64,000 nucleotides of DNA from Trachythela sp. YZ-2020 (Eukaryota > Cnidaria > Anthozoa > Malacalcyonacea > Clavulariidae), in NCBI GenBank assembly GCA_016169945.1, contig JADLSH010000369.1:5226001-5290000 (forward strand). The letters are read 5' to 3'. Under the pieces are notes generated by a model. It had not been told where the DNA came from, made no database searches, and saw nothing but the letters and a program-made list of their open reading frames with translations. Each line of letters begins with the position of its first letter. Within the stretch, counting starts at the first letter, position 1. Shown here piece by piece: positions 35,101 through 47,600 of the stretch. A program made the translations under genes and the position numbers.

Positions 35101-36225
35101 ACTTTCTTTTTCTTTTTAGAGTCTGTGTGGTCAAACTTTCTTTGGTCACATGCATTCGATAAACCACTGCGTTTTTAACTTAAGGGTAAGTAGTTTTTCT
35201 CTCTCTCTCTCATGTGACGTAAGTTCAATTTGAATATTCTATTTGAAATACAGTCATATCTGGACGTTTGCAGTTTGGCCGCCATGTTTGTGGCCAAAAA
35301 AGTATGAAGCCCATATTTGAAAGAGTTTCAGCCAAAATGTTACAATTGTAATTTGGAACGGATTAATTAATACATTTTGAAGCCAAACAAAAAAATTTCA
35401 GTAGCGTTGTGGGTAAAAAATAGCGTTTGTAACGCCTTTTTAATATGCTGACGTCAGCAATTATATTATTAATAAGTCTGTAACTCTAGAAATAATTACT
35501 CTACAAACCTAATATTTTCGTAGAATATTCTTCATAATAATAGGTAGGTAGGCAGGCAAGCAGGTAGGTAGGTAGGCAGATATAATATACAAAACCTGTT
35601 AAAGTATTAGCGCAATATTTTGAATTTTAAAAATTTGATATTTGACATGACACAACATGGTACATAACTATTGAATCCGGCTAATCTCATCTTCCGTTGA
35701 AGGAAGGAAAGGAAATTTGTATGAAGCCAGGTGCTTTCGTCAACCCGACCAGCCCTATATGGGATATAAGTTAACATGATAGCGTGCCCCTGCCCGGCCA
35801 GATACAGGGTCTGCCAAAATAGGTATGTCCAGGGAACACAATATTAAAAATTCATGCTTCATGGTATTCATTTCAAAATAGTATGCAAGCAATAATGCAA
35901 AAATTCATGTTTTCATACCCAGGGTGACACTGTGGCTTCGTGCGATTCTTATGGTGTTATTAAATTATGGGATGTCCGTACAGTTGGCTGCATTGCCAGT
36001 GTCGATCTTGGTCCTCACCCGGCTAATCGAGTGGCATTTGATCCAAGCTGTACAGTACTGGCTGTAGCTAGTAACGATGGTTCTGTGAGAATGTATGAAG
36101 TAGCTTCAGGAAAACAATCTCAACTTACTGGTCATGAAGAAGCTGTCCAGACTGTATTGTTTGACAAAACTGGAGAGTTCTTGCTTTCTGCTGGCTCTGA
36201 TGGGACTCTCAGAATTTGGTCGTGA
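23136..36225 (+). CDS. SPAG16: SPAG16/PF20, WD40 protein of the ciliary central apparatus
   Basis: Twenty exons join in frame to 613 aa (human protein 631): 23136-23208, 25518-25564, 26556-26586, 27459-27529, 28557-28601, 29048-29133, 30342-30410, 30955-31023, 31171-31278, 31430-31490, 31593-31649, 31900-31972, 32057-32148, 32425-32558, 33066-33143, 33245-33310, 33751-33936, 34904-35030, 35120-35185, 35923-36225. All introns are GT-AG; only the donor after 32148 (GTTGGT) is weak. Residues 90-118 match the LisH-like/dimerisation region (FLVKMGMKRTLDCFQTEW). Residues 140-260 are coiled coil with ERDFHRMHHKRVVQEKNKL. From about residue 325 to 613 there are WD40 repeats ending LRIWS. PF20 bridges the central-pair microtubules of motile 9+2 cilia. 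The start ATG fits the LEQVTI junction with exon 2. Confidence 0.95.
23685..24849. mobile_element. MITE-like element with paired hairpins in SPAG16 intron 1
   Basis: CAGGGTGTAT...AAAGGTGGATTA at 23685 is inverted at 24817-24849 (ATTACCTTTTCTTGATACAC). TA precedes the left end only. Inside, GGGGTCGTATACTTCAAT and its inverse form two hairpins (23729-23776 and 24276-24316), and related GTCGTTAACTTCAATT occurs at 24331. No ORF was found. Confidence 0.6.
25150..25378 (+). mobile_element. LINE 3' tail in SPAG16 intron 1
   Basis: The end CTGTTAGCCATTACCCTCTT...AAATAAAGTTG followed by (ATA)n matches, in the other orientation, the 3' end of LINE D at 44,640-44,730. Only the 3' UTR is present. Confidence 0.6.
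26134..26360. repeat. Dispersed repeat with (GTTT)n core, copy 1 (SPAG16 intron 2)
   Basis: AGGAGGTTATGTTTTCACCT, a GTTT/GT microsatellite, then GGTTCAATTT...GAAATTTACAAA and a TTTCCCGG segment. The same order recurs at 27,752-28,250, so this is a repeat unit with an expandable core. Confidence 0.7.
27752..28250. repeat. Dispersed repeat, copy 2, with expanded minisatellite (27776-28071)
   Basis: Same flanks as 26,134-26,360. The core is about 300 bp of 12-bp units GTTTGTTTGCGT and GTTTGTTTGTGT, mostly in the order C-C-T, giving a 36-bp higher-order repeat. The order slips near 28,001. It is open in all three forward frames, giving Cys/Val/Leu/Phe repeats, and these are not genes. It lies in SPAG16 intron 4. 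Confidence 0.85.
29640..30130. repeat. Array of short palindromes in SPAG16 intron 6
   Basis: About ten TTTCACATGTGAAA-like words occur between 29655 and 29960. Two ATAATCTCACGTGTGA-like palindromes follow at 30060-30120. An inverted pair, CCTCATGTTTCGC and GCGAAACATGAGG, lies at 29823 and 29903. Confidence 0.65.
34120..34230 (+). repeat. G-rich tract in SPAG16 intron 17
   Basis: Runs AGGAGGAGGAG, (G)11, GGGGTTGG and GGGGGTAAGGGG make this a candidate G-quadruplex region on the transcribed RNA sense. Confidence 0.5.
35541..35579. repeat. (GGTA)n/(GGCA)n microsatellite in SPAG16 intron 19
   Basis: About nine tetranucleotide units of TAGG with CAGG variants. Confidence 0.8.
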
Positions 36226-36615
36226 GAAGCAATCAATTTGTTGCCGGGAAGAAGTTTGTTTGAAATATATATATATGTACATAAACTCGCATTTGGAACG
36301 AATTATTTTTAACTTTGCTTTGCATGGGTTCTGTCGGTTTAAATCCTGTTTCAACTGTTGTCTGCAGTGCAAGATATGTTCAAAAATAATTATATAAGTT
36401 ACATGCATAAAAAAAGCATAAATTATTGATTTTACACTCATATGAAGGTTTACAACATTACCTACGGGAACTATAGGTTGATATCATATCACCTAAACCC
36501 CTTATATCATCTTTGTATGTAGTTCATTTCTGTAACCCCAGAGGTTTTTCAAAAATTATTATGCACTTGGACTATGTTCAGCATACATAAATTCGACTTG
36601 TGGCTTGGTCCATTT

Positions 36616-37019
36616 AGGCCTTCCCAGGAAGAATATGGTAGGGGTGCAACCAATCACACTCCTTGAGCTATCTAGGCGTGCAGTGGAGTGTGATCAATTT
36701 TTCATTCCCTGCATGGTCAACAGGCCGCACAGCTTTTTTAAAAGTGCTTAATAATGGTTAGCGACTAGACTAAAATCTGGTTATAGAACGTTAAAATATG
36801 AAGCACAGCTACCAGAGAATATGACAAAGTAAACACTAAAAAAATAAAAGAGCTTAGAAGACGTCTAATTTCTGGCGATTTGCGCTGAAAAGATGAAATA
36901 TTATAGTTTTGTTGTTTTGCGTTGTAACCTAATCGAGCTTATCGAGGCGTGCGATCAATCGCACTTCTTGAGAAGCCCTGGCGTGTGTCAAGGTGGGCAC
37001 GCCATTCCCAGGAAGGCCT
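36616..37019. mobile_element. 404-bp hAT-type MITE downstream of SPAG16
   Basis: Ends AGGCCTTCCCAGGAA and its inverse (TTCCCAGGAAGGCCT) with GTCCATTT duplicated exactly on both sides (36608-36615, 37020-37027). An 8-bp duplication is the hAT hallmark. There is no ORF. Confidence 0.85.
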
Positions 37020-37304
37020 GTCCATTTGTTCACACTGAAATTCGTACGGTTAGCTGTGTTCGAGTTCGTTCGGCTTCATACGTCCCGTATCAACTCGAAT
37101 GGCGAAATCGTATAAATTTTTGTACGGTTTCAAATTCGTTTGGTCCCGTGTCGGAATGAACAATTTGTCGTCTTTGATAATATTTGAAAATTACATGGTA
37201 AACCTCATCTGACGACATTGCCAACTGAAAATATGAAAACATACATCATTAACATTGTGCGGAACCTGAAATGGCTCGGCAAATTGCAGTTTCTAAACGT
37301 ACCC

Positions 37305-40119
37305 TTAAACCTCACTATCACAATTGACTTCATTTTCCGAACTTATATGACGACCTACGACTGACCAGCGACGATTGATGTCCCAGAATGCTCTACAATA
37401 TGGCTTCATGCAGTGTAGATAACCACAACAATAACAGAAATATGCAACGGCTACAATACACAGACAATACAGTGTGACACATAGGGCTGAGGTGCATTTG
37501 TTAGTTGCTATCCACATCACCATGGCTAGAAACAGAAACATGACCACGCTGTATAAGAGTGATAACGTTGTTACTGCATCACATGATTTTGGTTTCTGCC
37601 ACTAGAAGAAAGGAATAATTGATAAATAATTAGAGTTTACTAATTCATTCTGCCTTTCCATTGGTCGAGAGATTCATGAACTATTAGACGACAGACGCAT
37701 AATATCCTTAAGCCAATCACAGCTCTCATAGAAATGCTTTGTTTTTATACGTCAGACGTTAAATGGCGTTTAAATATCTTCAATGCTAAGGGGCGGACCA
37801 TTAGAAAAGTGATGGGGGGTGAAAAAAAGGGAAAATGAAAGGAAAAAAAATCACGCAAGATCAAATTCTTGCAGTGCGAAGTAAAAAATTCTGTCTAGAT
37901 GGGATATATTAAAAAGCTGTCACTATAAAAAAATGCAAGAAATCAAGCCACAGAGGCTCAAGAATTCTGGGGGAGGACCCACCTACAGCCTCGTACACCT
38001 CACCACCTCTTCGTTTAAAGGTATGTTTATATCTCCTAATATAACTTGGAAAAAAAATTCGTGCAAAGGATGAGAGGTAAAAAAAAATTCCGACACAAGC
38101 AGGAAAGTGGAAAAAGTCCATCACTTTTCTAATGGTCAGCCCTTAATGGCCCAAAGGTTTTCGGTACGGACTTAGTGGCTTTTCGACTTTATTATATAAA
38201 ACAAATAGATAACATTTGCCGTTGTCTATTCAGTTATATTCGGCTTGTGCAGTCACGCGAGAATATTTGGGGGTATATCGTGGATTTCATCGAAGTGCCG
38301 TTTTCGTTTATATCTTGCGAAATACAGAGAGTTATAAGATAATCGATAATTTATTGTCAGCCATGTTGAATTTGATTTTAATTAGTTTGAATCAGTTATA
38401 GTTCACCGGTTTGAATTTATCCAACGAAAATGGTGGAATTTGCCCCCCCAAAAACCGGAAGCCACACAATTTCGAGTTGTGACGTCACTTGCACAAGCCG
38501 AAAGATACACAGGACGTCATAACGTGATAACTAAAACTGAACAAAATGTTATCTATTTGTTAACTAGCACCTAGCTCAATCCATAAAGTGTTGACGTTGG
38601 TCTAGCATTCAAGGAGTTCATATACAGTGTTCAGGAATTTCCACTATAGCGAAAGGAATGAACTACTGTACTAAATGAAACGATTTCCTAGATTAGAAAC
38701 GTACCTTCCAAAAAGGTTTAATTCCTTTGCAATGTATTTCCATATTATAAAGACAAAGTTCGCACGTTTTTGATCCTTTGAAAGTAACCCACTTCAATAG
38801 GCAAGTTTCATGGGCGTATTTCGTTGAACCAGAACATAGACATGGTGTTATAAGCTTGTCAAAAGTCGAGTCTCCACCATAACAAATCCGGCACATTTTA
38901 TCCATTTTATCCACATCTTCTCTGAACGATGTTGTAAACGTTGTGTCGCTGTTGTACAGAGAGTCGTTTTCATCTTTGATTGAGTTGTTAGGTGTTTCTT
39001 TCGTGTAGTCATGATCTTTATATTGTGTGCCAGTGCCCACAACATTGGACGTCTGTTAGTTAGGTAAGGGAAAAAAATATTTCCAATGTCAAATGAAGAA
39101 GATTGTATAGGTGTCTGAGAATGATTAAGATTTATACGTCGTCCGAATTATATTTACATACAGTTGTCTGATGTTTCACTGGCTTGAGCAATTTATGTTT
39201 TCACATATGTGATAGTGTATATGACATCTCTGACAGAGTTAGCCGTTAGGCAATATAATTTATAACATTCGAAGAATATCTTAGTAACTGGCAAGTGTTC
39301 ACTGCATCAACATTAACGCTAAGTCTAATATATATGTAACTAATTGATAAAATGAATCAGAAAAAATATTTGGCTTTGCTCATGCCGTCCCTCAAGCACA
39401 TGCATTATTCTGTGCCATTACATGAATGTTTTTGGCTTATTTACGTATCATTCTGTTAATTAATGCTTGAAAAATTAATCTGAAATTTTACATTTGTAAC
39501 TAATACTGTAATAGCGATAGATTATAAGAGGTGCAGTCAATGTCAGTACGTGGGTAACTAATATTGGACTGTCTGATGTATAGAGTGTTATGTAGATCTC
39601 GCGGAGTCTGTTCGTTTACAACAATATATATACACGAGCTATTTTACATGAAATGTTCAGTTCGGTTTTCTTTGTAACTCTTATCAATATTTCAGTACTT
39701 TTAAGTTTTGTTTCTAATTAATCTAGAGTTACAAAAGTCGATTTTGTTGTTCTGAATATATAACTCACTTCTAATTGACACTGTAGTATAGTTCTGTTGA
39801 ATCAAACGATTTGTGGTTGTTAAATATATTTTCAAAGGTTTAAACATTTCTATAGTATAGCTTGATTAATTTAAATCAAATTGCTTAATGTAATATAAAT
39901 GAAAAAGTGAATAAAATAAATAAATTAACGCTTCAATGTAGTTGTACAGTGTCAGTGTTTCAAAGTTATTGTTATTATTAAATATGATTTAACAAAAACA
40001 CAGTGTCAGTGACGACAGACTCTACTTACAGTGTTACTTAACAATTGTGGTATATAGAAACATGTCTTCAGTTCTTCATCATCTTCAGATTCTTTCGAAA
40101 GTTCTTCCCCTAAATCCAT
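37305..40119 (-). CDS. MARCH-type RING-CH membrane E3 ubiquitin ligase (MARCH1/8-like)
   Basis: Exons 40119-40030, 39052-38705 and 37601-37305 join in phase 0 to 244 aa. The RING-CH finger (C4HC3) has C84-x2-C87, C101-x-C103, H111-x2-C114 and C127-x2-C130, with the tryptophan at 118. Two membrane helices follow at about 159-178 and 188-208. The tail LHCMKPYCRAFWDINRRW resembles the post-TM region of MARCH1/8. These ligases ubiquitinate membrane proteins in the endosomal system and at the plasma membrane. The acidic N-terminus (SKESEDDEE) is unremarkable. The two-TM layout and the finger are seen directly; the MARCH1/8 placement is by resemblance. Intron 2 contains a Harbinger-like MITE. Confidence 0.88.
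37790..38143. mobile_element. 354-bp Harbinger-like MITE in the MARCH gene intron 2
   Basis: GGGGCGGACCATTAGAAAAG at the left is inverted at the right (CTTTTCTAATGGTCAGCCCT). TAA lies on both sides (37787-37789, 38144-38146). The interior has purine-rich runs and no ORF. Confidence 0.85.
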
Positions 40120-40747
40120 TTTATTTTGGATTTAATAGCATAGTCTTCCTTATTGTCGGCTAAGCAGCGGTGTTGACTGCAGGTTACTTGACAATATTAG
40201 TACACAACCGGGCCAGTGTTGATTGTCAAGACAATATGCAACCTGCTATCTCGTGTTACAGTATAATGACTGATTTTTTCACCAGCGGAAATGATAGAAT
40301 ATACGTTGAGTTATTATACATGTAGTTTTGATCTGAGAAGATTCGGTTTCTTTTGCATGAGTTACTTAGCCATGGAAGGAAAGTAACAGACTTCAAATTA
40401 TCACATATATTTTAATTAATTCGACTTCTCTTGTCGCGATAATGCGGTTTTTAATATTTTGCATGTTTTGCATTTTTATCCCGGTCTGAAGCGACCACTG
40501 GAAGCGACCAAGAAAATCATTCGTTTATATTGCTTAAATTTACTGTTCCTTTACTACACGCTCGACTTTACTATATCCATTTACACTTTTCTTCTATCCT
40601 ATATTCATCCTTTATTGAGTTGTAGATTAAACCCCCCTTTAGCTTGTACGAAAAACTTCAATTTGTACCCCACAATCAAGTTAAACGTCTTCTTCAAAAA
40701 CCATACAATTGATTGAATGTAAGGTCTACCAGGTATCTTTAAACTAA

Positions 40748-41083
40748 GGCCCCGATTACACTATACTGGATTGCATCGGAGCGATTTTTATACCGGATTG
40801 GGGCTGTTGTTTACATTATGTTAATCCGGTACGTGCCGCGCAGCAAAAATCACTCCGCTCTGGAGGTGATATGAAAAGTAATCCGGTATGCGCCGAAGCA
40901 GTGTAATCAAGGCAATCCGGTATGATCCGGTACAAAATCCACGTTTTGGCGCTAAATTGTTACTTGTTTCCTTGGAAACGGTAAAAGGGAGGAGCTTGAT
41001 ACGCAGCGAAGCGGCATAGTGTATTTACACTTGTTTTTTGCCGTCTGGTATGGAAAGTAATCGGGTATAGTGTAACTCTAGCC
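40748..41083. mobile_element. 336-bp MITE with TAA duplications upstream of the MARCH gene
   Basis: GGCC-CCGATTACACTATAC is inverted imperfectly at the right (GTATAGTGTAACTCTAGCC). TAA is on both sides. AATCCGGTA-like words recur in the interior. No ORF. Confidence 0.7.
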
Positions 41084-41093
41084 TAAAGTGTAA

Positions 41094-41233
41094 AGGGAGC
41101 GGTCATTAATTATATTGGGAGGCAGACCGGTAGATTTCATGAAAGCCCAGAAATAGCGAATCCCTCTCAAATATAGTCCCAAAGATCTTGGCTATCCCTA
41201 AAACCTTAGCCCAATAAATTGTGACCGTACCCT
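41094..41233. mobile_element. 140-bp MITE-like inverted repeat
   Basis: AGGGAGCGGTCATTAATTAT at the left and AATTGTGACCGTACCCT at the right are imperfect inverses, each bordered inside by a GGG/CCC block. No target duplication is clear. Confidence 0.55.
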
Positions 41234-41652
41234 GAGATAGCTTCTTTCCAATTTCGGCACTTTCCGATATTTTTTATAAGGAAAATCAATTTAAACACAG
41301 GAGTTTTCGGAAGTCTGTCGAGAAATTCAAGGTGAGATATCAATCAGCCAATCAGAGACAGAGAAGTAAATCGAAGCGGTATGCCTATTTTAACACGTGC
41401 GCACCTGCGTAATCTTGTTTCCAGAATTACAAATAGTACAGTAAATACGCCGTAAATAATCCATTGAAGGAACTTTGAATCACAGAGTATTAGAGAGAGT
41501 TTTGCAAGGGCGTTTATTTTAGAATCTAGTGACAAGTGATTAGAAATTTGAAATTTAAGCAGTTATTGCAAAATCTCCCCTTATCATCCATGTCCTGCAA
41601 GTTCTACCAGTTCATATCGTATGTTCAGTAAATATTGGAACTGCCAGTTCCT

Positions 41653-41702
41653 GAGCATTTTTGCAGTCTTGAATCTAGAGCATTTTTGCAGTCTTGAATC
41701 TA
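41653..41702. repeat. 25-bp exact tandem duplication
   Basis: Two identical units beginning GAGCATTTTTGCAGTC (41653-41677 and 41678-41702). Confidence 0.9.
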
Positions 41703-41779
41703 GTAAGAGTTGGATAAAAAATACTTGAAGCCCCAAAATGTTGGATAAACCAAAAAATTAGTTTTCTCTATACGCACGT

Positions 41780-42060
41780 AAAAACGCACAACTTGTAACA
41801 AACCTGCAGCAGACTTGTAGCATCAACAACTTGTCAACAGGATGTGTTTATGCAAATAACTAAAACAAAAATGGTCAAAGCCAAAGGGCTGTATTCTTAT
41901 CTCAGGCTTGTTGAGTCAACAACTTGTCAACAAATTGTGAGATTTTATACGTGTACAGGTGCCAACCTGAGGTATAAATAATGAACGGTCCCTTACAACA
42001 TGAACAGCCATATTGTGTAGCAGCCATGTTGTGTAGCAGCCATGTTGTACAATGTAGGCG
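41780..42060. repeat. CAACTTGT-type repeat and 16-bp triplication
   Basis: ACTTGTAGCATCAACAACTT and CAACAACTTGTCAACA words belong to a dispersed family also seen at 49,795-50,040. 41852-41908 reappears inverted at 48,060-48,116. CAGCCATRTTGTGTAG is repeated three times at 42005-42052. Confidence 0.6.
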
Positions 42061-42862
42061 AGTGATTGTATATTCAATACAACACAGATGCGTGTGGTGT
42101 TAAATAGTGTGTACATGGTGTTATATAAATATAGATTCTCCGTTATAAAAGGTCACAGTACATTGCTTTAAGGCATTCTTCTGATATATATTGAATGAAT
42201 ATAATAATATATATACACTGATTGAATATTAACATTTAACTAAAAGTTTTGTTAAATATGTAATATGTAAGAAATACTAAATACTGCTCTCCCTTTCCTG
42301 TACGAGCTGAACAACAAAAGCCCAATAAGACACTTTTTGAGATTGAAGAAGGGCTAAAAAAAATCAGCACTTATCATTGTCTTCATACCAGTGTAATAAA
42401 CGTATATACATTAAGTCACTTACTTAAATTTCTCTTTAAATACTGGTTCGTTTAAGAAGTTGTACAAACACTCGTGGAGTCGTGGTTGTAACAGAATAGT
42501 TACAACCACTTGTAACCAAAGTAGTGTAATGCACGGACAGTGATTAGTTTAAAACATTTAGTGCGTCGTTTTTAAAAACCCTTTTGGTTTCTCTAATCAC
42601 TATAATAAAATCCATCTCGTATATGATATACTTACTTATGTTTCACTACATTACACTACTTTACGTAATATATCGAAAACTTGGTATCGTTTTTCATCAG
42701 AATATCCAAGCACCGAGAAGTTCGATACTACATCTCAAGAGCTTCAAATTGGGCAGATTGCCAGATTTGAAAACCCTCGATCATTCGGACCTCTTGATTA
42801 TTTTTTGGCTCATGAATTGTTCATGAATTTCAGATATCACTTTCATAGCTTCTTCAAACATA

Positions 42863-44636
42863 TCAGTGGTCAGCCCAGGCTTGTTTCTCTGAAGATCCAA
42901 AACAGAGATAAAAGATCATGCCAAGAATATTAACACCAGCAGTGACATAAAATACACTAGCCCACTGATGACGGATATCCTGAAAATTTGAAAAACAAAT
43001 TATGGAAATAGTAGTAAAAGGGTTGATCCGTTGATACTAACTGATGGAAATAGATGTTAGGTGAAGAATAAATGACTAGAATGAAGACTAGAATGGAGTA
43101 AAGGGATGGACGAATACAATTGGAAGTCAAATGAAATGGAATAGTAAAACAGAAATTTTCCACGAAGGCGGCATGAACACTTAATACAATTACAATATTA
43201 AATACAATATAATTATATATTAATTACAATATTACAAAAACTTAATTACAGAATAAAGCAGCGAAAGTCTGAAGCCTTACAAACTTTGGGATAGATGAAG
43301 CTTGACCAAAGACGGAAATTCCACAGATGTGCTACAGTCTATTTATATATACACGCATGAACGGTTTAATTAATTCAGATTTTGATTTCTTATTAAATAA
43401 AGATGCTCATGTGTATAATACTAGACGGAAGAATAATGTACACTTAGAAAAGTCAAGAGGAACTGGGGTAAGCAGCGTTTTTGCTACTCTTCTCTAAGTG
43501 AGTGGAATGATATATAGTCTTAAAAAGATCTTATAGTTATGATCTTTTAACTCTAAATTTTAATATTTTCATAGTTCTATATAGTTTTATATCTTTCTAT
43601 CTCTATTTTAAACTTGTAAATAAGTTTATTATGTGTGTGTTGTAACTTTTAAATATACTGTTGTAATATTTATCTATGCAGGGCTCCTTGAACTTGTTGA
43701 AAAATATTATAATAAAAAAACTTAAACTGTATATACATCTATTGGCAAAGATGTTTCTCGTGCAATTTTTTCTGCAACTAAAAACAGTAAACGATGACTG
43801 ATAAATCCAGCAACCTGAGGGATTGTTTGCATGATCCCGCTTTAACAAAACTGGATGGAAGGCCGGATGATTTTGATGTATTGAAATAAGTCACTAGGTA
43901 TTGACAAAATATCAAACAGCGAATAGACTGGAACTGAAATATTGTTGATCACATCCTGTAGTTTGAGAACTGGTTAAACTCTGAATCTATGAAGTAAACT
44001 GTACTGTGAAAATAGTGTAATCTCTCTGAATCATAAAGCGTCCCTTATTTCTATAGTACAAAATCATCTCGCCTCTCGTTCTGTTCCGGTAAGGAGGGAC
44101 CATGTAAACTGACCCTGAGACATGACTATACCTACCCCGTGAGCAGCAAGTGCTCCGACAATCTCAGGCGAGATAAATCCGGTAATATTACAAGCGAAGT
44201 TTGTGATACCCATTAAAATACCGGAATATTTTGGCGCTAATTCGACTAGATTTGTCGAAGGTCCAGATGTGGTTAAACTGGACAAAGATATTGCTATGGT
44301 TACAATGGCGATAGCGGAAGTGACTGTTGAAGCATACACCATTGCGATTATAAAAATAGCACTAATTCCAGCACCTATAGTTGGAAGAAAAAAGTAAATA
44401 TAAATAATTTGTGAACTAAGCTAAACCGACCCAAATCGCAGATATCAAGACACAGATTAACTAGCGTCCTACCAATACCCCCAAACATAAAACGTAAGGG
44501 AGGCGAGCCTCCAAAAACTTCAACGCACATTGATTTTAGTCAGGTTATTCTTCGGGACACTAATTTTCTCAACAAAAATGTTATATGGCTAGGATGCGAT
44601 TATATAGACCTGCCCGCCGTGTAGATCTTTGGACCA

Positions 44637-44669
<33 letters not shown>

Positions 44670-47600
44670 CAAATATCAACTTTATTTAAAAGAGGGTAAC
44701 GGCTAACAGTAAAAACTGAGAAACTTGCGACCCTCTACATATTACAATATATACAAAACTGAAATATGATCAAAACTACAGTGCGTACTATGTCCATTAA
44801 TAAGTAAATCTAGAATCGTCAATTACTCATAAAACTAGGGGAATAAAAGTCAAGTAGATGTAAGGCCTTTTAACAGGCTGTGTACGGTGCATGCTATATC
44901 TGTAACTATTAATTAGAAATCTAAAATGGTCTATGTCTTTAAAACTGGCAGAATAAAAGTAAGCATTTTTTCAAGCTATAAACACTCTGGCTTTTTTTCA
45001 AAGAGGCCGGTAAATCATTCCAGAGTCTTGTCGCTCTAACACAAAATGAACGACCACCTTAGGTTTCTCGCGTAAAACGAAGACAAACCAAATTGTAGGA
45101 ACCGTATCGGCTATTTCTTGTATGGTTATCAGCCGAGTTGACTCTCAAAATGTATTTCATGTGAGGCGTACGTAAGGCACTGCGTAAGGCCTGCTCTGGG
45201 ACCTCAACTCGCCTTAACTCGCCTTAAATCGCATCGCTTAAAAGTCCCAATTTTCCTTAAATCGCCTTAACTCGCCTTAACATGCACGCATTATTTCGCC
45301 TTAAATAGCCTTAACTCGCATGGCTTAAAGTCCCAATTTTTCCTTAAATCGCCTTAACTCGCATTATCTCGCGGCGAGTTAAGGCGAGTTACGGTCACAG
45401 AGCAGGCCTTACGTACTGGCCATTAAGACGCTTATACAGCAGGACGCACATATTTATTTTCACCTCATAAAAAATTGGAAGCCAATTTAATTTCTTAAAT
45501 AGTTCGACACTGTTTGATCGCGTGTTGGCGTCAAGGATAACTCGTGCAGCTAACTTCGAAAGACTCTCTGCAAATTCTGAACAGAACATGAAGCCCACAC
45601 AGAGGACAACATTGTTTGTTTAATCATAGCGTTATAATAGAATAATCGCTTATCCAGAGGGAGAAAGCGCTTGATTTTCTTCAGCACGGCAATTCGTTGA
45701 GATAGTTTCTTACAAAGGCAATCAACATGATCATCGAATGATAACCTGTTGTCGATCTTGACTCCAAGCAAAGTGTGTGTATTTACCTGTTCTACTTCAG
45801 GACGACTTATCTGAACTTGCAACTCCTGGTTCTTGACGAGCCGTTAATAAGCATTGATTTAGTTTTATTTTCATTTAGAATCATTTTGTTGGTATCAGAC
45901 CATTCCTGCAATATATCCAAGTCCAACTGGAGGGCCGTCACTTATAACTCGGGGTGCTTCCTCAAAAACCGTAGAATAATTAATTGTAGTATCATCAGCG
46001 TATATATCTGCTGCGGTGTTTTGTAATGATGAAGGTAGATCATTGATAAATACAAGAAACAGTACAGGTCCGAGAATACTACCTTGTGGTACACCTAGAG
46101 TAATGTTCCTTGTATACTAGAGTTATATCCATCAATGTTCACATATTGCTTACGCCCACTCAAGTAACCATAAACAGTGGAAGGTAATCTTCACCTACGC
46201 CAAACGCCTTAAGTTTTACTAACAGCTGCAGTTGATGGTCGATAAGGTCGAACGCTTTTTTGTAATCTACAAAAACAAGGCCAGTCACTTTGTCTCCGTC
46301 GAGGTCAAATAGAAGTTGATCTATCAGTCGTATCAGAGCAGTTTCAATGGAGAAGAATTTCTTGAAACCAGACTGGTAATTGTGAAGTAAATGGCTATCT
46401 CTTAGTTTCTTATTCTCCAAAAGTTTGGATAGGACTGGTAACACTGATATCGGCCTATAATTGTTTTTGTCGTTCCTGCTCCCTTTTCCCTTAAAAATGG
46501 GTGTGACTTTTGCAACTTTCCAAGCATTAGGAAAAGTTTTAGCACGTAAGCAGTGATTTAATAGCTGAGTAAAGGAGGGCAAAATGGCAGGTGCACCAAT
46601 TTTTAGCAGCTTCACGCTTATACCATCGTCACCAGTAGTTTTATGGGATGGAATAGATAATAATAGTTCTGCTATTTCCTTCGGATTAATATCTGGAATA
46701 TCAAACTCACTGTTACTCCGTCTAAATGTTGGTAAAGGATCTGGTAGAGTTGTTTTATCTAGACCCGCAACCAAATTTTCCGGCTGGTCGACAATATATG
46801 CCTAACTTCAACCTAATCGTAGTCTACCGCAATAAAACCACTCCGCATCCTAACTACAATCGAACCGAAGCATAACCACAATGGAACGATAGCCTAACCG
46901 TAATAAAGCCATAGCCTAACCGTAACCGAAACGCAGCATATCCAGAACTGAATCGCAGTCTAACCACAAAAGAACCACAACCTAACAACAACCGAACCCC
47001 AGCCTAACCAAAATCGAACCATAGCCTTACCGCAATCGAACCACAGCTTAATCGCAAGAGAAGCATAGCCTTACCACAACAGAAACACAGCCTTACCACA
47101 ACTGAAACACAGCCTTATCACAACAGAAACACAGCCTTACCACAACAGAAACACAGCCTTACCACAACAGAAACACAGCCTTACCACAACTGAAACACAG
47201 CCTTATCACAACAGAAACACAGCCTTACCACAACAGAAGCACAACCTTACCACAACAGAAACACAGCCTTGCCACAACAGAAACACAGCCTTACCACAAC
47301 TGAAACACAGCCTTATCACAACAGAAACACAGCCTTACCACAACAGAAGCACAACCTTACCACAACAGAAACACAGCCTTGCCACAACAGAAGCACAACC
47401 TTACCACAACAGAAACACAGCCTTACCACAACAGAAACACAGCCTAACCCTAACCCTAACCACATCAATCCACCCTAACCCTAACCACAGCCTTACCACA
47501 ACAGAAACACAACCTTACCACAACAGAAACACAGCCTTATCACAACAGAAACACAGCCTTACCACAATAGAAACACACCCTAACCCTAACCTTAACCCTA

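Noticed and set aside
37020..37170. Second MITE (TTGTTCACACTGAAATTCG ... GGAATGAACAA)
   Set aside because: Only about seven terminal bases match convincingly and no target duplication is visible.
44064..44135. Extension of SLC17 exon 10 to the stop at 44,064
   Set aside because: The donor GGG|GTAGGT at 44,136 and the exon at 42,979-42,863 restore the conserved last helix. Reading through gives an unrelated tail.
47040..47580. CRISPR-like appearance of regularly spaced repeats
   Set aside because: The 22-bp units are adjacent with no unique spacers, in an animal intron. This is a satellite.
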